Positions 49,501 through 61,607 of a DNA stretch of 64,000 nucleotides are shown piece after piece. The notes under the pieces were generated by a model that was not told the DNA's origin, did not search any database, and was given only the letters and a program-made list of their open reading frames with translations. The stretch spans positions 1,976,283 to 2,040,282 of the forward strand of contig NC_031771.1 in the NCBI RefSeq assembly GCF_001522545.3. The letters run 5' to 3'. Position 1 is the stretch's first letter. Each line of letters starts with the position of its first letter. The position numbers were made by a program, and so were the translations under genes. Origin of the DNA: Parus major. Taxonomy: Eukaryota > Chordata > Aves > Passeriformes > Paridae.

Positions 49501-52299
49501 ATACAGAGAAATAGGATGGCTTGTTCCCATACTGAGCATGAGATCTGCATGGAGTTTAATCCAAAAAGGGCAGCTTTGTAGTGCCAACCATCACATCCCC
49601 AACTCAGCCCTTCTCAGCTGGAGAAACAGCTCTGGCTTCAAATCAAAATGCTTCTAAATGAGATTTTTTTCCCCCACATGGTAAATTCCTCGGACTTTTC
49701 TGTCCCTTAGCTGTTTCACATGAATGCAGGGAACAGAATTAGGCAAAGCATTAAGGTGGCTTAGGTAATTACAGTGGCACATGCTATCATCAGTTCTAGA
49801 CATAAGATTAACACAGCAAGCTCCAGTTAAAGCAGGTCTTCCCCATACCAGGAAAGAAACCAGCCTCTTCTTTGCTCTATCTGAAACATGAACACCTACC
49901 ATGTCAGAGTGGGAATAAAGACCCCACAAAATCTTCCCAAAGCCATCTCTGCTGGTACTGAAACACAGAGGAAGCTTCAAGCTGAAGCTGAAGAACCACT
50001 TTCAATCCACCACCAAGTAGACAGCTACACACCCTGTGGCTTTAAATACCATGGGAAGGTTATATTGAATTATTTTCTTCTACATCTACATGACTAATTG
50101 TGTCCCCATGGGCCAAGGGAGATTTCTAAGAGAATTGCCTGGTCAGGAAAAATGCAGCAAAGACCATTCCCAGTTAAGGAAGGCTTAGTCATAGATCTAA
50201 GAAAACATGCAGTTAATTGAGGCAGAAGTGACCAGTAAATGAAAATACTGTGTCACTTATACCTACCCCAAAACCAAAGGATTTTGAGACTGAACTTGTT
50301 GTGCTGAATACTTCCTCTCTTTTGCCCAGACTCAATTTGTCAAATAATTCTTGCTATTTTACCTCAAACTTTGCCACAATTAATTTAATATTAACCAGCT
50401 GAGGTTTAGGAATTTAACTCTCCCAAGGAGAGGTTACAGCCATAGAAGAATCTTTACTTTGACTCACCCAAAAACTATTTCTATCAGTTCTTCAGATTGT
50501 AGAGAAAACTTAGAGGTGTGGCAGGAGGGCAGCAAGAAGTGTTTGTACTTCTTACTCACATCCATTTTTTTACCTCAGGGCTGTGGATCTTGAGCACTTC
50601 AAGCTGACAACAACCTCAGTGCAATTGCTCAACAGCCCTGCTGTCTATTTTGGTGTCACTGCCATGGCAAGTGCCGTGGTTGTTTTTTAACCATGGCAAG
50701 AGTGGAGGCAGGTTTTAAAAGCTCCCTGAAGAGCTGGTGGTGTGCCTCTAAATGCACTGCCCCCAGGAATAATCCTCACCAAGACCCCACTATCAATCAA
50801 TCCATCATTTCTGGATTTCATTCCCCCTTCCTCTCCCAGTGGCTGCTCCTTTCAGACACATCCAGACATCTCTGAAGAATTCAGACCTGAACAATTTCAT
50901 CCTGGTGTCTGCACAGCTGGAAAATTCTCTGCTCTATGTCCACAATATTCCATGCCCAGGCACCTGTGACAGCTTCACAGGGGACATGACAAGAGATTCC
51001 TTTTCACTCCTCAGCACCGCTCTGACATCATCACAGTCCAAGGAACACTGAAATCTTGGGAATACAAAACTCCTTTTAGATCCTGCACCACACCTGAGGC
51101 ACCCACCAGCCTTGCTGCAGCTGGAGGTGACTGACAAGCACCGAGTGACACGAGTGCCACTGGAAACACAAACCACAAGGAATAAGACACGCTGGAGAAC
51201 GGAATTTCAGCCCACATTGCTGATTTCTTTTGAGGAACCATGCAGTATGGCAAATACAGGGGTGGGCTGGTTCATGTGGCTGAACAGTCCCTTCCAAAGG
51301 ACATCCTGTGGCACTCCAGAGGCTGGGGAAGGACAGAGAAGACAGAGAGTGTGGGGAAAGCTGCTGCATTAGGGTGAGATGCATTTCCTGCCATAGCTGT
51401 CCCTCTGAAGGCTTCCAACCCCAGCTCCCAGGACTTGCCAAAGGGCAGCTGGTGGCAGGGGGAAGCGTAGATGCCACATGCCACCTCCCACACACGTGGG
51501 CTTCCTACCTGAGCCATGCCTGAATTTAATCAGGCAGAGCACATAACTCATCCAGGGACAGCTGCTTCTGTCCCTCAACCCTGAAAAGCAACCCCAGAAA
51601 TTATCCCAAAGGGAAAAATCCCAACTCCCAGACCTTTTGGGGCTGGAAAAGAAGTAGTCCCCTGTACCTGAGGCACTAGGCATTTGTCTTAACAACCAGA
51701 TCATTTGCTGGTTTTGTGTTTGGGAGCCTCAGGACACACCTAGGGAGGAAGGAAGTTTAGCTCTACCTTTTATCACGCCCACCAGAAATCTGGACTTGGC
51801 AAGCAAATGAAAAAACCCAAACCTGACCTCCTTTCCAAGCTGTCATGAGCAAGGAATGAAAGCTCCATGCTGTAAGTTCCAAAGTGTTCATAACAAGCCC
51901 TGATGTGACTGGCACATGCACAGGTCCAAGTAAAAAAGAAAAAATCTGAGAAGTTCAGGCAAGGGCTGTTGCAAAAAGAACATTTTTTTTAGTTGGCTGT
52001 CCGAGTGAAAGCCTGTACCCTTGCCAAGAAAAGGAAAGCCTTTGCTGAGGGTGATAGGTCACATCTAAACCCAATCTCTTATCACCATGTCCCTTCATCC
52101 TGCCCAAGTGCCTCAGTGGGAGGTGGGGGGCTTTGCAGTGAGGCCACAGGAACAAGAAAAACACCATCCTGACCCTCTCTTGGAATGAGGGCTGGGTTTA
52201 GCAGCTGCTGGAAGTGCCCCCCTCCAACACAAGTCTCTTCTCTGTCACTCCCACACCCCAACAAGTCCTTCTGCCACCACCGGTGTCCTCGTGGCTTCA

Positions 52300-52525
52300 C
52301 ACTGCACGGGGCAGGCTCAGATTAGGTATCAGGGAGAAACTCTTCCCTGTGAGAGTGCTGATGTCCTGGAACGAGTGCCCAGAGACACCACGGACACCCA
52401 ACCCCTGGAAGCGGCTCACGGCCAGGCTGGACGGGGCTGGGAGCAACCTGGGTGACCCAAGGTGTCCCTGCCTGGGGCTGGGATGAGATGGGCTTTGAGG
52501 TCCCTTCCGAGCCAACCCAGTGTGA
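52300..52525 (+). mobile_element. CR1 LINE 3' fragment, GC-rich copy
   Basis: It includes TCAGGGAGAAACTCTTCCCT, AACGAGTGCCCAGAGACACC, GGCCAGGCTGGACGGGGCTG and GAGGTCCCTTCCGAGCCAAC. It retains more CpG than most copies in the window, suggesting a young or unmethylated insertion. Confidence 0.85.
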
Positions 52526-53379
52526 GCTGTGGTTGTCAGGCCCCTGCCCACGGTGGGAGCCGTACCCCAGGCAGGCAGACACCAAGCGTGCCTCCTCGGC
52601 AGGGTGGGAACCGAGGCAGGGCTGTGTCAGCAGGTGGGGCTGACCTCCTCACCCTGCTCACCCGCAGCCTGCCTGCCCCGAGCACCTTGCCATGCCCTTT
52701 CCCACGGGCACGGCCAGCCGCGGCCTGCCAGCCGCTCCGACGGGCCCCCGGCTACGCAGAGGGCACGGCTGCAAGCCAAGCACTAATTAGCTCTGTCTTC
52801 ATTTACCTCTGCACTTGCACTGCAGGGGACCTGAGCAGCTCTGGAGGGGCAGAAGAAGGCCTGCTTCAAGTGACCCCAGCTCCTGGGACCAGCCCACGAG
52901 CCTGCCGTGCAGTTCTCCAAGACCAAACCACCAAAGTTCCCTTCTATTTATGGCCAAGTCTCCCTGACCACTTTCCCTGTGTAAAATGCCAATACAAAAA
53001 TAATTGAGCTTTGCTCATCCTGCCTGGTATTTCTCAAGTACTGTCACTGCTTTCACTGTGGTGAGCTGAGGCTAAAAGCTTTTGGAAAATCCCACCCCGT
53101 ATCTTGAAAAGTCAGGAAAGAAACTCCATAAATGAAAAAGCCAGGAACAGAAAGGGAACTCTTGGCACAGCCCTGACTGTGCTGCATCTGCTCTGCTAAG
53201 TAGGTTCATTTATTTCCATCCTGAAGCTCTCTCCTGCTATTTATAACACCTGCCTTAATGAACTTTCAAGGCAGACACCGAGCCTGAGCGCTGCTATATA
53301 GATGTCTGAATATCCTTGTTGAATTAATTTGATCTTTTTATGAATGGACCGTTCCAGACAGACTGGCACTCCTCAGTGG

Positions 53380-53562
53380 AAATCACAGAATGGTTTGGGT
53401 TGGAAGGAACCTTCAAGATCTGCTCATTCCAACCCCCTGCCACAGGCAGGGACACCTTCCACCACTAGACCAGGTTGCTCCAAGCCCCGTCCAGCCTGGC
53501 CTTGAACACTTCCAGGGATGAGGTATCCACCACTTCTTTGGACAACCTATCAAATGGGATAT
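53380..53562 (-). mobile_element. CR1 LINE 3' fragment, well preserved
   Basis: It starts AATCACAGAATGGTTTGGGT, continues TTGGAAGGAACCTTCAAGAT and CATTCCAACCCCCTGCCACA, and reaches GAACACTTCCAGGGATGAGG. It is among the closest copies to the CR1 consensus here. Confidence 0.92.
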
Positions 53563-56500
53563 TGTCCACCAAAACTCATTTTTTTTGTTGGAAACCCAAG
53601 TTGGGAAGCAGTACCAGAAATTTACCTGCCTCCAATGCAAATCTCATCCATCCAGCCAAAACCTCACCTTCACTAGGAGAGATGCACTCCATGTGGAATG
53701 GCAGCACAAGCCTCAAACAGCACCTTAATGAAACAATTCCTCTGCAAACATGAGAAATGCTCTTCCAAATTCACACCTGAGGGCTCAAGAGAGGGTTTTT
53801 ACTAAAACCCTCCAGAAGAGGAATTCTCTGAACCAACTGGAAACCTTTACAAACCTTTGATACGACGTATCATCCCTCCCTTCTCTCTTTATAGAGGCCC
53901 TCTTATCCCATCTTTTAGGTATTCCAAAATTTAGATTCTGTAGTTACATTTGTCAACATGGCAACGTTCTGACATCTGACAAAAGCCAGGTTTTACCCTC
54001 TTCAGGGTGGCAAGCAATTAGAGATTTCTATTCCTTGGCAGTAAGAATTTTTCAGACCCACAAGTGGTTTTAAAAGGTCAGTAAAATATTGCAGCACCTG
54101 GGTTTGGGCCAGGGAGGTGAGCCAAAGTGACTCAGAGGGCAACCAGACAATGAGAAAAAAGCCCTTTCCAGATCACGTAGATACACATTTCCTCATGGGA
54201 AAATCTCTGCACACCTGTACTAAAGAACAAGGAAGAGGGAAATGGACTCAGAGAAACTTCATCTGCCTTCCTTGTTCCTCCCTTGTCTCATCCCTTGCAA
54301 GCAGCAGCAAACTACGCCATCCTCTTTGTGCTGACACAAGCAGCAGCTGACCCGACGAGGCAGAGCCTAAAAAGCATTTCCTCCTTGCTGGCCCTAAATA
54401 CAAACCAAGGCTAGGCTGGTTAAAGGAGGTGCTTTTAGATGAGAGGTGCTGGGCTGTTTCACCTGGAAGAGGGATTTGTCATTGTCTGCATGAGAACCAG
54501 GGTGTGAATGCCAAAGTTCACTGAGAGCAGAGACAGCCCTGCAGGCCTGGAATGTCCTAAAAGGGCTCTGCAGAGGGAACATTGCCTTCCTGCCTCCTCC
54601 TCAGTCTGTCAGAGTATCCCTGTCTGGATTTGTGAAGGAGGCATGGTTCCCAAGCAATAATTTCCTTAGCATGAAACATATCTGTACACGTTCCACTTGC
54701 TCAGCTCTCTCCAGATGGGAGAGCTGAAGGTTATAACCTACCTACAAACTACCAGAGTTTGGCTTGCTCAGCTCAGCTGGACACAGACCTAACAAAAAAA
54801 AAAAAAAAAAGGACTGACATTTCCAGACAGCACCAATTCCCAAACACAGCTAGACTGGTTTGGAACTGGAACAAAGTTTTCTAGGGAAGGTTTGCCTTTC
54901 TGGACCTGTTTATTCTCTTGCTGGTACCCATGGGCACGTCCCATCAGGTTCGGGTGCTGTGAGCAGCTTGACCTGGTGAGTCAAACCCAGATTTGGTCCA
55001 AGTCTAATTGCAGGGTTTTCATCCAAGAAGCTGAGAAATCATTTTCAGGTAGGACACTGAAGCTTAGGCTTGTGGTCCTCAGGGACAGATTAAGAAATCC
55101 AAGTGATGTACCAAATCACAACTGGCTCAAGATTCTACTCAGGAAAAACAAAGGTCTCCACAGACAGGACAATCAAGTCATTCCCTGAACTTCTACAAAT
55201 TATTTTAACAACTACATTATTAAAAATTTTGCAAATCAAGCTCTATATACTTGCCCTTGTATTAGAAGATAAACTAAATTGCCAGTTCTATACCCAAGCT
55301 GAACTGACAGCATCTAGTACTAGCCAAGGTGATAACTGCAAAACTCAGCAAAGAGAAGGAGCTGTATAAATTCAGGATTTCTTAAACTGAGTTGTGTTGG
55401 AACAGAACTCTCCATGTTTGAGGTTTCTTATTTCAGGTTCTGATATTCCACACTCTCTCCCCACTGCCTTAAATGTATGTAATGTAGTTCATTTCAGCTT
55501 TCTCCCAATCCCATTCAAGTTGCCGTGCAGTATTTCCCAGCTCTATTAGTTTCTAATATTCTTTTGACACTGAATTTGAGCCACCTACCCCTCAACCAAT
55601 GCCTATTATGGGATGAAGATTAAAACCCCAGGGTTCTAACTGAGGTTTCTTGCCAGGATTGCCAGCACTGGACACCAGCCTAAGCTGGTACATGCTGCCT
55701 GGAGAGAAATGGACTTCTGTTGGACACACTTGTGTGACACAGCTGGTGGAGAGAGAAGAAAGGCTTCTTAGAAAGCAAAAGAAAGGGTGGGAAACACAAA
55801 ATTCAGGTCAGCACTGAAGACGAGAGTTTCAGAAGATGAAAAAACCCAGGGATATGAGGTAACTTGTAATTCAAGACAGTAATCTGACCTACCCCTCTCC
55901 TTTGCAGAGCTCCAAGCTAACTGAGCCAGCTCGTAAAAAGATCTGGCCACCAGAGTGAAACAGCAAGTCCCTGCGAGGACCTGGAAAAGGATCCGGATAC
56001 CCGAGATGGCAAACAACAGAGAAAAGGGCCCAGGGATGGGGCATGAATGCTACTGCATGGGACACCTGGAATACTCATGTGATTCCACTCCAAAAACCTG
56101 CAGTGCAAAGAGGTCAGGGTGGAAAACTGCAGATGGAAAGTGATGGAAAGATTGCATATTTTTAAAAGCAGGTATAAGAGCAGATAAAAACATTTTACTG
56201 TATAGAAACAACAGAGGAGAAAAAACACCATGAATCCCTCCTCAAATGACACAGACACAATAATGGGCAAGATGAAAGGCAGGACATGAAAACCTGATAG
56301 AAGAAATGGGTTCTCAAACATAGGTACACTTGGCCCATGGAAACAATTCCTCTAGGATATGATACATTCAGAAGCAAAAAGGCAATTTCTACAGGCCTGG
56401 TCACCCACATGCTGAAGAACAGAGGTGTAAACATAGAAATTAGGTTTAAAACATTTGAGTTCTTGAAGATGTGCAATTGTGTCTTTTGGTGGAATACCAA

Positions 56501-57617
56501 CTCCTGGTTTCTGAGCACTGACAAAAAACCTTCTTTGGGACAGGCAGGGAACAAGAGGTGGGAAGAGCAAATGGAATCTGTGACGTGCCTTCCTTTCCAG
56601 GTGCTGCTCTCTGAAGATGGTAACCAGGCTACAGACATGATTGACCTGCCCCATGTTACTGTCTCTATCTACAGCAACTACCCAGCAACACCAGTGCAAA
56701 ATGAAAAATCAATGTATTTCTTCAATCCAAGGTCCAGTTGTATGCATCTCTCACACAGGAAGCATTTCTCCACTTATAAATGAAGTTCCAACCACCTGGA
56801 ATTAGCCTCAATAATCTGAGCTGCATCACCTCCTGGGCTGCTCTGCTGTACTCAATGCCATCAGCCTTCCCATCTCCCTCCTGGCTCCTACCAAAGCAGC
56901 CATCTCCCAGATTTCAGGACAAGCTTGTGGCCAACAGAGAAAACAGCAAGAGGAATGTGACCCTGTGATGCAATGCAATGTGTCTCTGCACAGTGATGGC
57001 ACTAACTCCAGGTCTCTGTGCTCTGCTTAACCATTCTGGTGGGAACAGAGGCACAGGGCATCCAAAATGGACCTCACCTGCCTGCCAACATTTACATCTT
57101 CAATCCCTACAGATACTCAAACATAGAGCAAAGCTCCATTTGATTCTTCCTTTTGATTTCAAAACCTGAAATTGGTTCATTACCAAAGGGAAAAAAGCTG
57201 TTAGCACCGCAAGTTAGTGATACATGAGGCCAAAAACACGGGGTGCTGGAATTCCAGCGCGTGTGCACGTCCCAGGGCCAGGGCAGAAGCTGCAATAGAT
57301 CTCCCTAGGCATTGCTCAGTCTTTGCCCTTGCTTGCTATCTCTTTACACACAGTGTCAAATTGCTTTTGAAGCATTTGGCCTGTTCCTCCTGCCTGGCAT
57401 GTGCTCAAGGGCCAACTCAGGTGATACGGAGGGATGAAATGTCTGCTCTGGTCTGTGCCTTTTCCAAGCCACAGCAGCTATCCCACAGCAGCTGGCCAAG
57501 ACTACTCCAACCCTGCAACGTGAGACAATTGTTTTTGTGGATTGGGTTCCATCCTCTGTGAACAGATCCCTAGAAAACAGAACATTGTACGGAGTGATGA
57601 CTGGAACCGGTACTCAC

Positions 57618-57797
57618 TGAGCGGTTTAAGGATGCTGCTGCTTGTCTCATCAGCGTTTTCTACGTCTGATTTGTCCGAGTAGTTCTCCGAGATTTTCTCC
57701 TTTTCTTTCTTTTCTTTGTGCCCAGGTCTTCTTCTGTGCCGCCTCCTCCGCCTGTAGCTCTTCGGCACATGGACCCCGATGTAAATCGTGTGGTGAC
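57618..57797 (-). CDS. SLC4A4: SLC4A4 exon: NBCe1-B-specific basic N-terminal segment
   Basis: This 180-nt exon encodes 59 full codons flanked by split codons (GT at the 5' side, A at the 3' side). It starts after a CCCCAG acceptor and ends at an A|GTGAGTAC donor. The peptide starts [20 protein letters not shown] and ends [14 protein letters not shown], which is the NBCe1-B/C-specific N terminus that carries the autoinhibitory and IRBIT-responsive region. Visible features are a run of five Arg, a Lys/Glu-rich stretch, and the GVHVP copy of the GXXXP chloride-sensing motif described for NBCe1-B. The serine equivalent to Ser65 is kept (ISENYSDKS). The residue equivalent to Thr49 is Pro (codon 57724-57726). 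The trailing A joins TC at 25915 to give Ile, as in ...KPLISPAAER. The upstream exon carrying the start Met is not in the visible sequence. Confidence 0.96.
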
Positions 57798-57887
57798 CTG
57801 GGGAGCACAAGCACACAAATATCAACCTCAGCACTCTGCTCTTTGGGCACCAGGGCCCAGCATGGCTCATGCTGCATTTCTGTGAAT

Positions 57888-58205
57888 GCCAAAATGGTTT
57901 GGGTTGGAAGGGACCTTGAAGCTCACCTCACTCCCAAACCCTGCCGTGGGCAGGGACACCTTCCACTATCCCAGGCTGCTCCAGGCCCTGTCCAACCTGA
58001 CCTTGGACACTTCCAGGGATCCAGGGGCAGCCAAACCTACTCTGGGCAACCCGTGCTAGGGCTTCCCCACCCTCAGAGGAAAGAATTTCTTCAATATATC
58101 TAACCTAAACTTCCCCTCTTTCAGTTTGAACTCATTACTCTTTGTCTTATCCCTGTTTCACTCCAAAAGACAAGTGAACTATCCCTCTCTGCTGGCCTAA
58201 CATCA
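57888..58205 (-). mobile_element. CR1 LINE fragment next to the NBCe1-B exon
   Basis: This copy, about 320 bases long, runs from CCAAAATGGTTTGGGTTGGA through CTGCCGTGGGCAGGGACACC and AGAATTTCTTCAATATATCT to TTGTCTTATCCCTG. Its edge is 90 bases from the acceptor of the exon at 57618-57797, in gene-sense orientation. Confidence 0.92.
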
Positions 58206-59117
58206 ATTAGTCCTGCTCTTCTTGTCTCCCAGTGTGAGCTTGGAGCTCTGTAGCTACCATTTAGAGAAGTATTTTCATCCCATCATTTCTGAGAGCACAT
58301 GCCAGTGCAGACTCAGATAATTGTTGTCCTTGTGACTCATTAAAACACAAAAATAAACCCCAGAGAAGGCCATCACACTCATTTTGTAATATCAGATATT
58401 TGAAAGATCGAGTGCTTTTCAAACGCATTCTACGCTAATTTTTCCATTTGTTTTATCAAATACACTGGCTGGACTTAAAAACTACCTCATGCCAAGTGAT
58501 TCAGTTTAATTGAAGAGCTTAGACCAACAAAATGTACATCACTTGACTGTGCAGCCCATTGAATAACAAGTGTCAAAGTACCATTAGGTACCTTACACAG
58601 GTAGAGGTAAGAGGCCCCACACTCTGAGTACCATCAGGGTGCTACACACCACCCGAGGAAGGACTACTCACAGAAGTTCCTATCAACCCCTACTTGATGA
58701 TTTCCAAAATAAAAATTAACTAGGAACAGAATAAGTGCCAGATTTCATACTTTGGCTGTAAATCCCAAGGATGCCCTTGCACTGAGACCTGGATTTCAAA
58801 CTAAAACATTTGCCAATGGTTGCCCAGAATGGCTGAATGGAGAGTTTCAGCTGAACAGACTGAGTAACCAAATTTATCTGAATGAATGACCCACAAACTA
58901 AACACGTGTCTCTAATTCCTCCTTGTGATAAATTTCATCTTGATAACCAAACAGCTGAGAACCTAAGCACAAAATACTCCATTTCTGTAACAAACTGATT
59001 TGCCAATGCAAAACAACAAAAAAAGCATTTGCCATTTCCAATTCCACACACCCCTAAAGCCAGCTGTGAGGCCTTTATTTCTCATGTCTGAACCTTTATT
59101 TTCCATGTTTGCTCGTC

Positions 59118-59218
59118 CTGTTGTGGCCTCTGCCATGGGCAGGGGCACCTTCCACTACACCAGTTTGCTCCAAGCCCCATCCAACCCAGCCTTGGACACT
59201 TCCAGGGATGGAAGAAAG
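59118..59218 (-). mobile_element. CR1 LINE fragment lacking its 3' tail
   Basis: It begins inside the element at CTGCCATGGGCAGGGGCACC and continues CAAGCCCCATCCAACCCAGC to GACACTTCCAGGGATGGAAG. The terminal GGTTTGGGTTGG part is missing. Confidence 0.82.
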
Positions 59219-60684
59219 ACTATTCTGGAGCTGAGCAGGGCTCAAACTCGGGCAGTGGAACAGTGACAGAACAGGGTCCTGTGTCTGCTGCCTCTTGCCA
59301 GAATCTCCACCTCTGGGGAACAGATCACACCACGGAGGGAAGGGGCAGAGCCACAGAGAAATCTGTAGCAAGACCTCCCAGACTGACACCTGAAGATCCG
59401 ATTTAGCTCTTGCGTGCCAAAGGAAACTCAGAAAGCTCTTCCAGCAACTGGAAACATCAGCTTTACCGTGGCAGATGGCCTGAGAGCCGCACAGGGACAG
59501 GGAGATCTCATCTGAGCAGGAGCTGGGGGCGACCCCTGACAGACAGGGCAGTGGTAGCCCTTCCCAAGGGATTCTCACACCCAAAACTCTGTCCAAAAGC
59601 CTGACGTGAAAGCTACCTGTATTAAACTACACTCCCCTTTGAATCACTTCAATTCTGCGGTCAGCTTGATCACAGAAACACATCACAGTGAGCCTGCAGT
59701 CTTAATACTTTAATATGCTGCCAACAGAACTGGACAATCTCTTTAATCTTTGGACCACGTGTGCACAGCACAGATTTTGGTAATATGAAACTCACTTGTA
59801 TATACGCAGGCAAACATCTGCATTGCTTTGCTGCTTTTCCCTAGTCTGAAGGCAGAGACTTATTTCATGTTCCTTGCTGTCCTCCCCCACCCCTCAGACT
59901 GTTCAGGGAGGCCAAGCAAGACATTTTCCTTCTCCATGTACTTCAAGTGCTTGGCATCTGTTTACATTGCTCCAAATGCTGAGATAATCTTCTGGGCTCC
60001 CTTCCCAAAGCGCCTGGAAGGAAACAATTGACACATCCTCTGAATGCAGCGGGCTCCTGGGACATTTCCGACTCACCGGGGGAAGCCAGCCTTTCCCATG
60101 AGAACCACTGCCTGAGAAATGTGACACACAGGCACCACAAGGATCCCACTGCCCCGGGAGGATGGCAAACACGGAGCTGAGCGCTGAGCTCGGGCTAACC
60201 CAGACCTCGCTCCCCACGAGGGGCTGCTCCCATGGCCCTCCCTGCTCTCCCCAGGATATCCACTGTGCTCTGGGAGCACCTCATTTCACAGCACTCAAAC
60301 CCCAGCTGTGGCATGCACATGCAGACCCACAGGCCCTGGTGGCACCTGTTCTGGGCAGGGGCTTCTTTGGACTTACACTGACTGGAACTGCAATCTTTCA
60401 CTTCTGTGACCAAAGAGGATGTTTAATGTGCCCCAAGTTGACAACAAAATCATTTCATCTGGGGGGTTCTCCTGGAAAAACTCTGTTGAAACCACATCTT
60501 TTGCTTTACTAAGAGCTACTGAGGAACAGCAGTCCATGTTTCAGCACCCAGATTTGGAGTTTGAGCATAGGAGACTCCCTGAATAAGTTTTACTGACAAA
60601 AACCCACTTGTGTATCAGCCAGCTGAGGTTCTGTGAAACGCAGCATTCCCTCCCTGCCTGCAGGAATATCTGCTCATTCTCATC

Positions 60685-60808
60685 AAGGCTACATTGGACA
60701 GGGCTTGGATCAAGCCAGCCCAGTGGAAGGTGTCCCTACCCAAGGCAGAGGGGTGGAATGAGATATCCTTAAGGTCCCTTCCAACCACAACCATTCTGAG
60801 AGATCACT
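60685..60808 (+). mobile_element. CR1 LINE 3' fragment
   Basis: It shows AAGGCTACATTGGACAGGGC, GTGGAAGGTGTCCCTACCCA, GGGGTGGAATGAGATATCCT and the tail GGTCCCTTCCAACCACAACC ATTCTGAGAG. Confidence 0.85.
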
Positions 60809-61309
60809 TCATTATGATCCTCTCCATTTTTAAGCACTAGCTCTTTTTAAAAAGGGTAATAGGGGATGGCTTTTGCTCAGCAAAACCAAAACTCAGTCAG
60901 TTGGAGAAAGGAGCTGAAAGTTACGGGATCAAAGGATAGAGACTGCCCACTGCATCTAAAAAGGAATCCTTTCCACTGACTGAATTCTTGAGACTCAAAG
61001 CATGGTAAGACCAGCCCTTAAAGAATCTCACACTGGCACCTTAGAAGAAAACAAGATCAAAATCTAATATTAAAAAGGTATAAAGGACTGAAAATAAGCT
61101 GAGCGTTAGCAGTTTTTACCCAGCCCTTGTTTTTCCTTTAAAGAGTCCTTTGCAAAGAACAGGGAGAGTCACATTAAACCCCATCAGATTGTGACAGGCC
61201 CCTGTGGTTACAAGCTGGCCACAATGCCAAAATCTTCCTCACCAGCTCTGGCCAAATACTTTGGGACACTTAAAAAATGGGCTTTGCTCAGGATGCCCCA
61301 GCCATCTCA

Positions 61310-61370
61310 CTCAGAGGCCTATGGCCTTTAAGGTCTCTTCCAACCTAAACCACTCTGTGATTCCATGAAA
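61310..61370 (+). mobile_element. CR1 LINE terminal fragment
   Basis: Only the last part remains: CTTTAAGGTCTCTTCCAACC then TAAACCACTCTGTGATTCCA. It lies 300 bases from the assembly gap. Confidence 0.8.
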
Positions 61371-61607
61371 GGTGGGACCTTCTCAGCCCATTTTCACAGC
61401 CCAGCCACCAGTCTTATCCCTGGGTAGAACTGAAAGCCTCAGGTAGCCCCTGCCACCCAGCATCTCGAGAGATCTGCTCTGCAGTCACACCAGTGGGGCA
61501 GGGGACACAGCCCACCATGCGCTTGGTCAGCAGAAGATGGCACGGCTTTGTTCCCAAGGAGGTGTCAGCACACAGCCAAGCCCACAGGGAGAGGTGGCAC
61601 CAGCCAG

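Larger units (their letters stand above)
26040..57617 (-). other. Large SLC4A4 intron holding the NBCe1-A promoter region
   Basis: In NBCe1-B transcripts the intron spans 25916-57617, about 31.7 kb. Its 3' end contains the NBCe1-A leader and promoter candidate. It carries nine CR1 fragments, the 20-bp minisatellite at 36941-37600, several CpG-rich patches (27957-28330, 39280-39350, 52540-52780) and repeat-free AT-rich stretches with homeodomain-like sites (35145-35300, 38225-38430, 39655-39735). Open frames up to 219 codons exist on the plus strand, but they overlap each other and show no recognisable protein. Between these landmarks I see only ordinary intronic sequence. Confidence 0.8.
1033..57797 (-). 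other. SLC4A4: SLC4A4 (NBCe1) gene, 5' half, partial
   Basis: This span holds nine coding exons of the electrogenic sodium bicarbonate cotransporter 1, a plasma-membrane protein that moves Na+ with HCO3-/CO3 2- in renal proximal tubule, pancreas, brain and other tissues. The nine predicted peptides match the NBCe1 N-terminal cytoplasmic domain in order and without gaps, and all split codons join correctly. From the NBCe1-A start they give 1193 coding bases, that is 397 residues plus two bases of an Arg codon, out of roughly 1035 in the mammalian protein. Signature peptides such as [40 protein letters not shown] and the Gly/His-rich linker distinguish NBCe1 from NBCn1, NBCn2 and NDCBE. The transmembrane and C-terminal exons lie outside the window, beyond base 1. 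Identification is from family knowledge, not from a search. Confidence 0.97.

Noticed and set aside
52462..53007. Open frame of 181 codons on the plus strand
   Set aside because: Its first part lies in a CR1 copy and the rest in a CpG-rich block, where stop codons are rare by composition.
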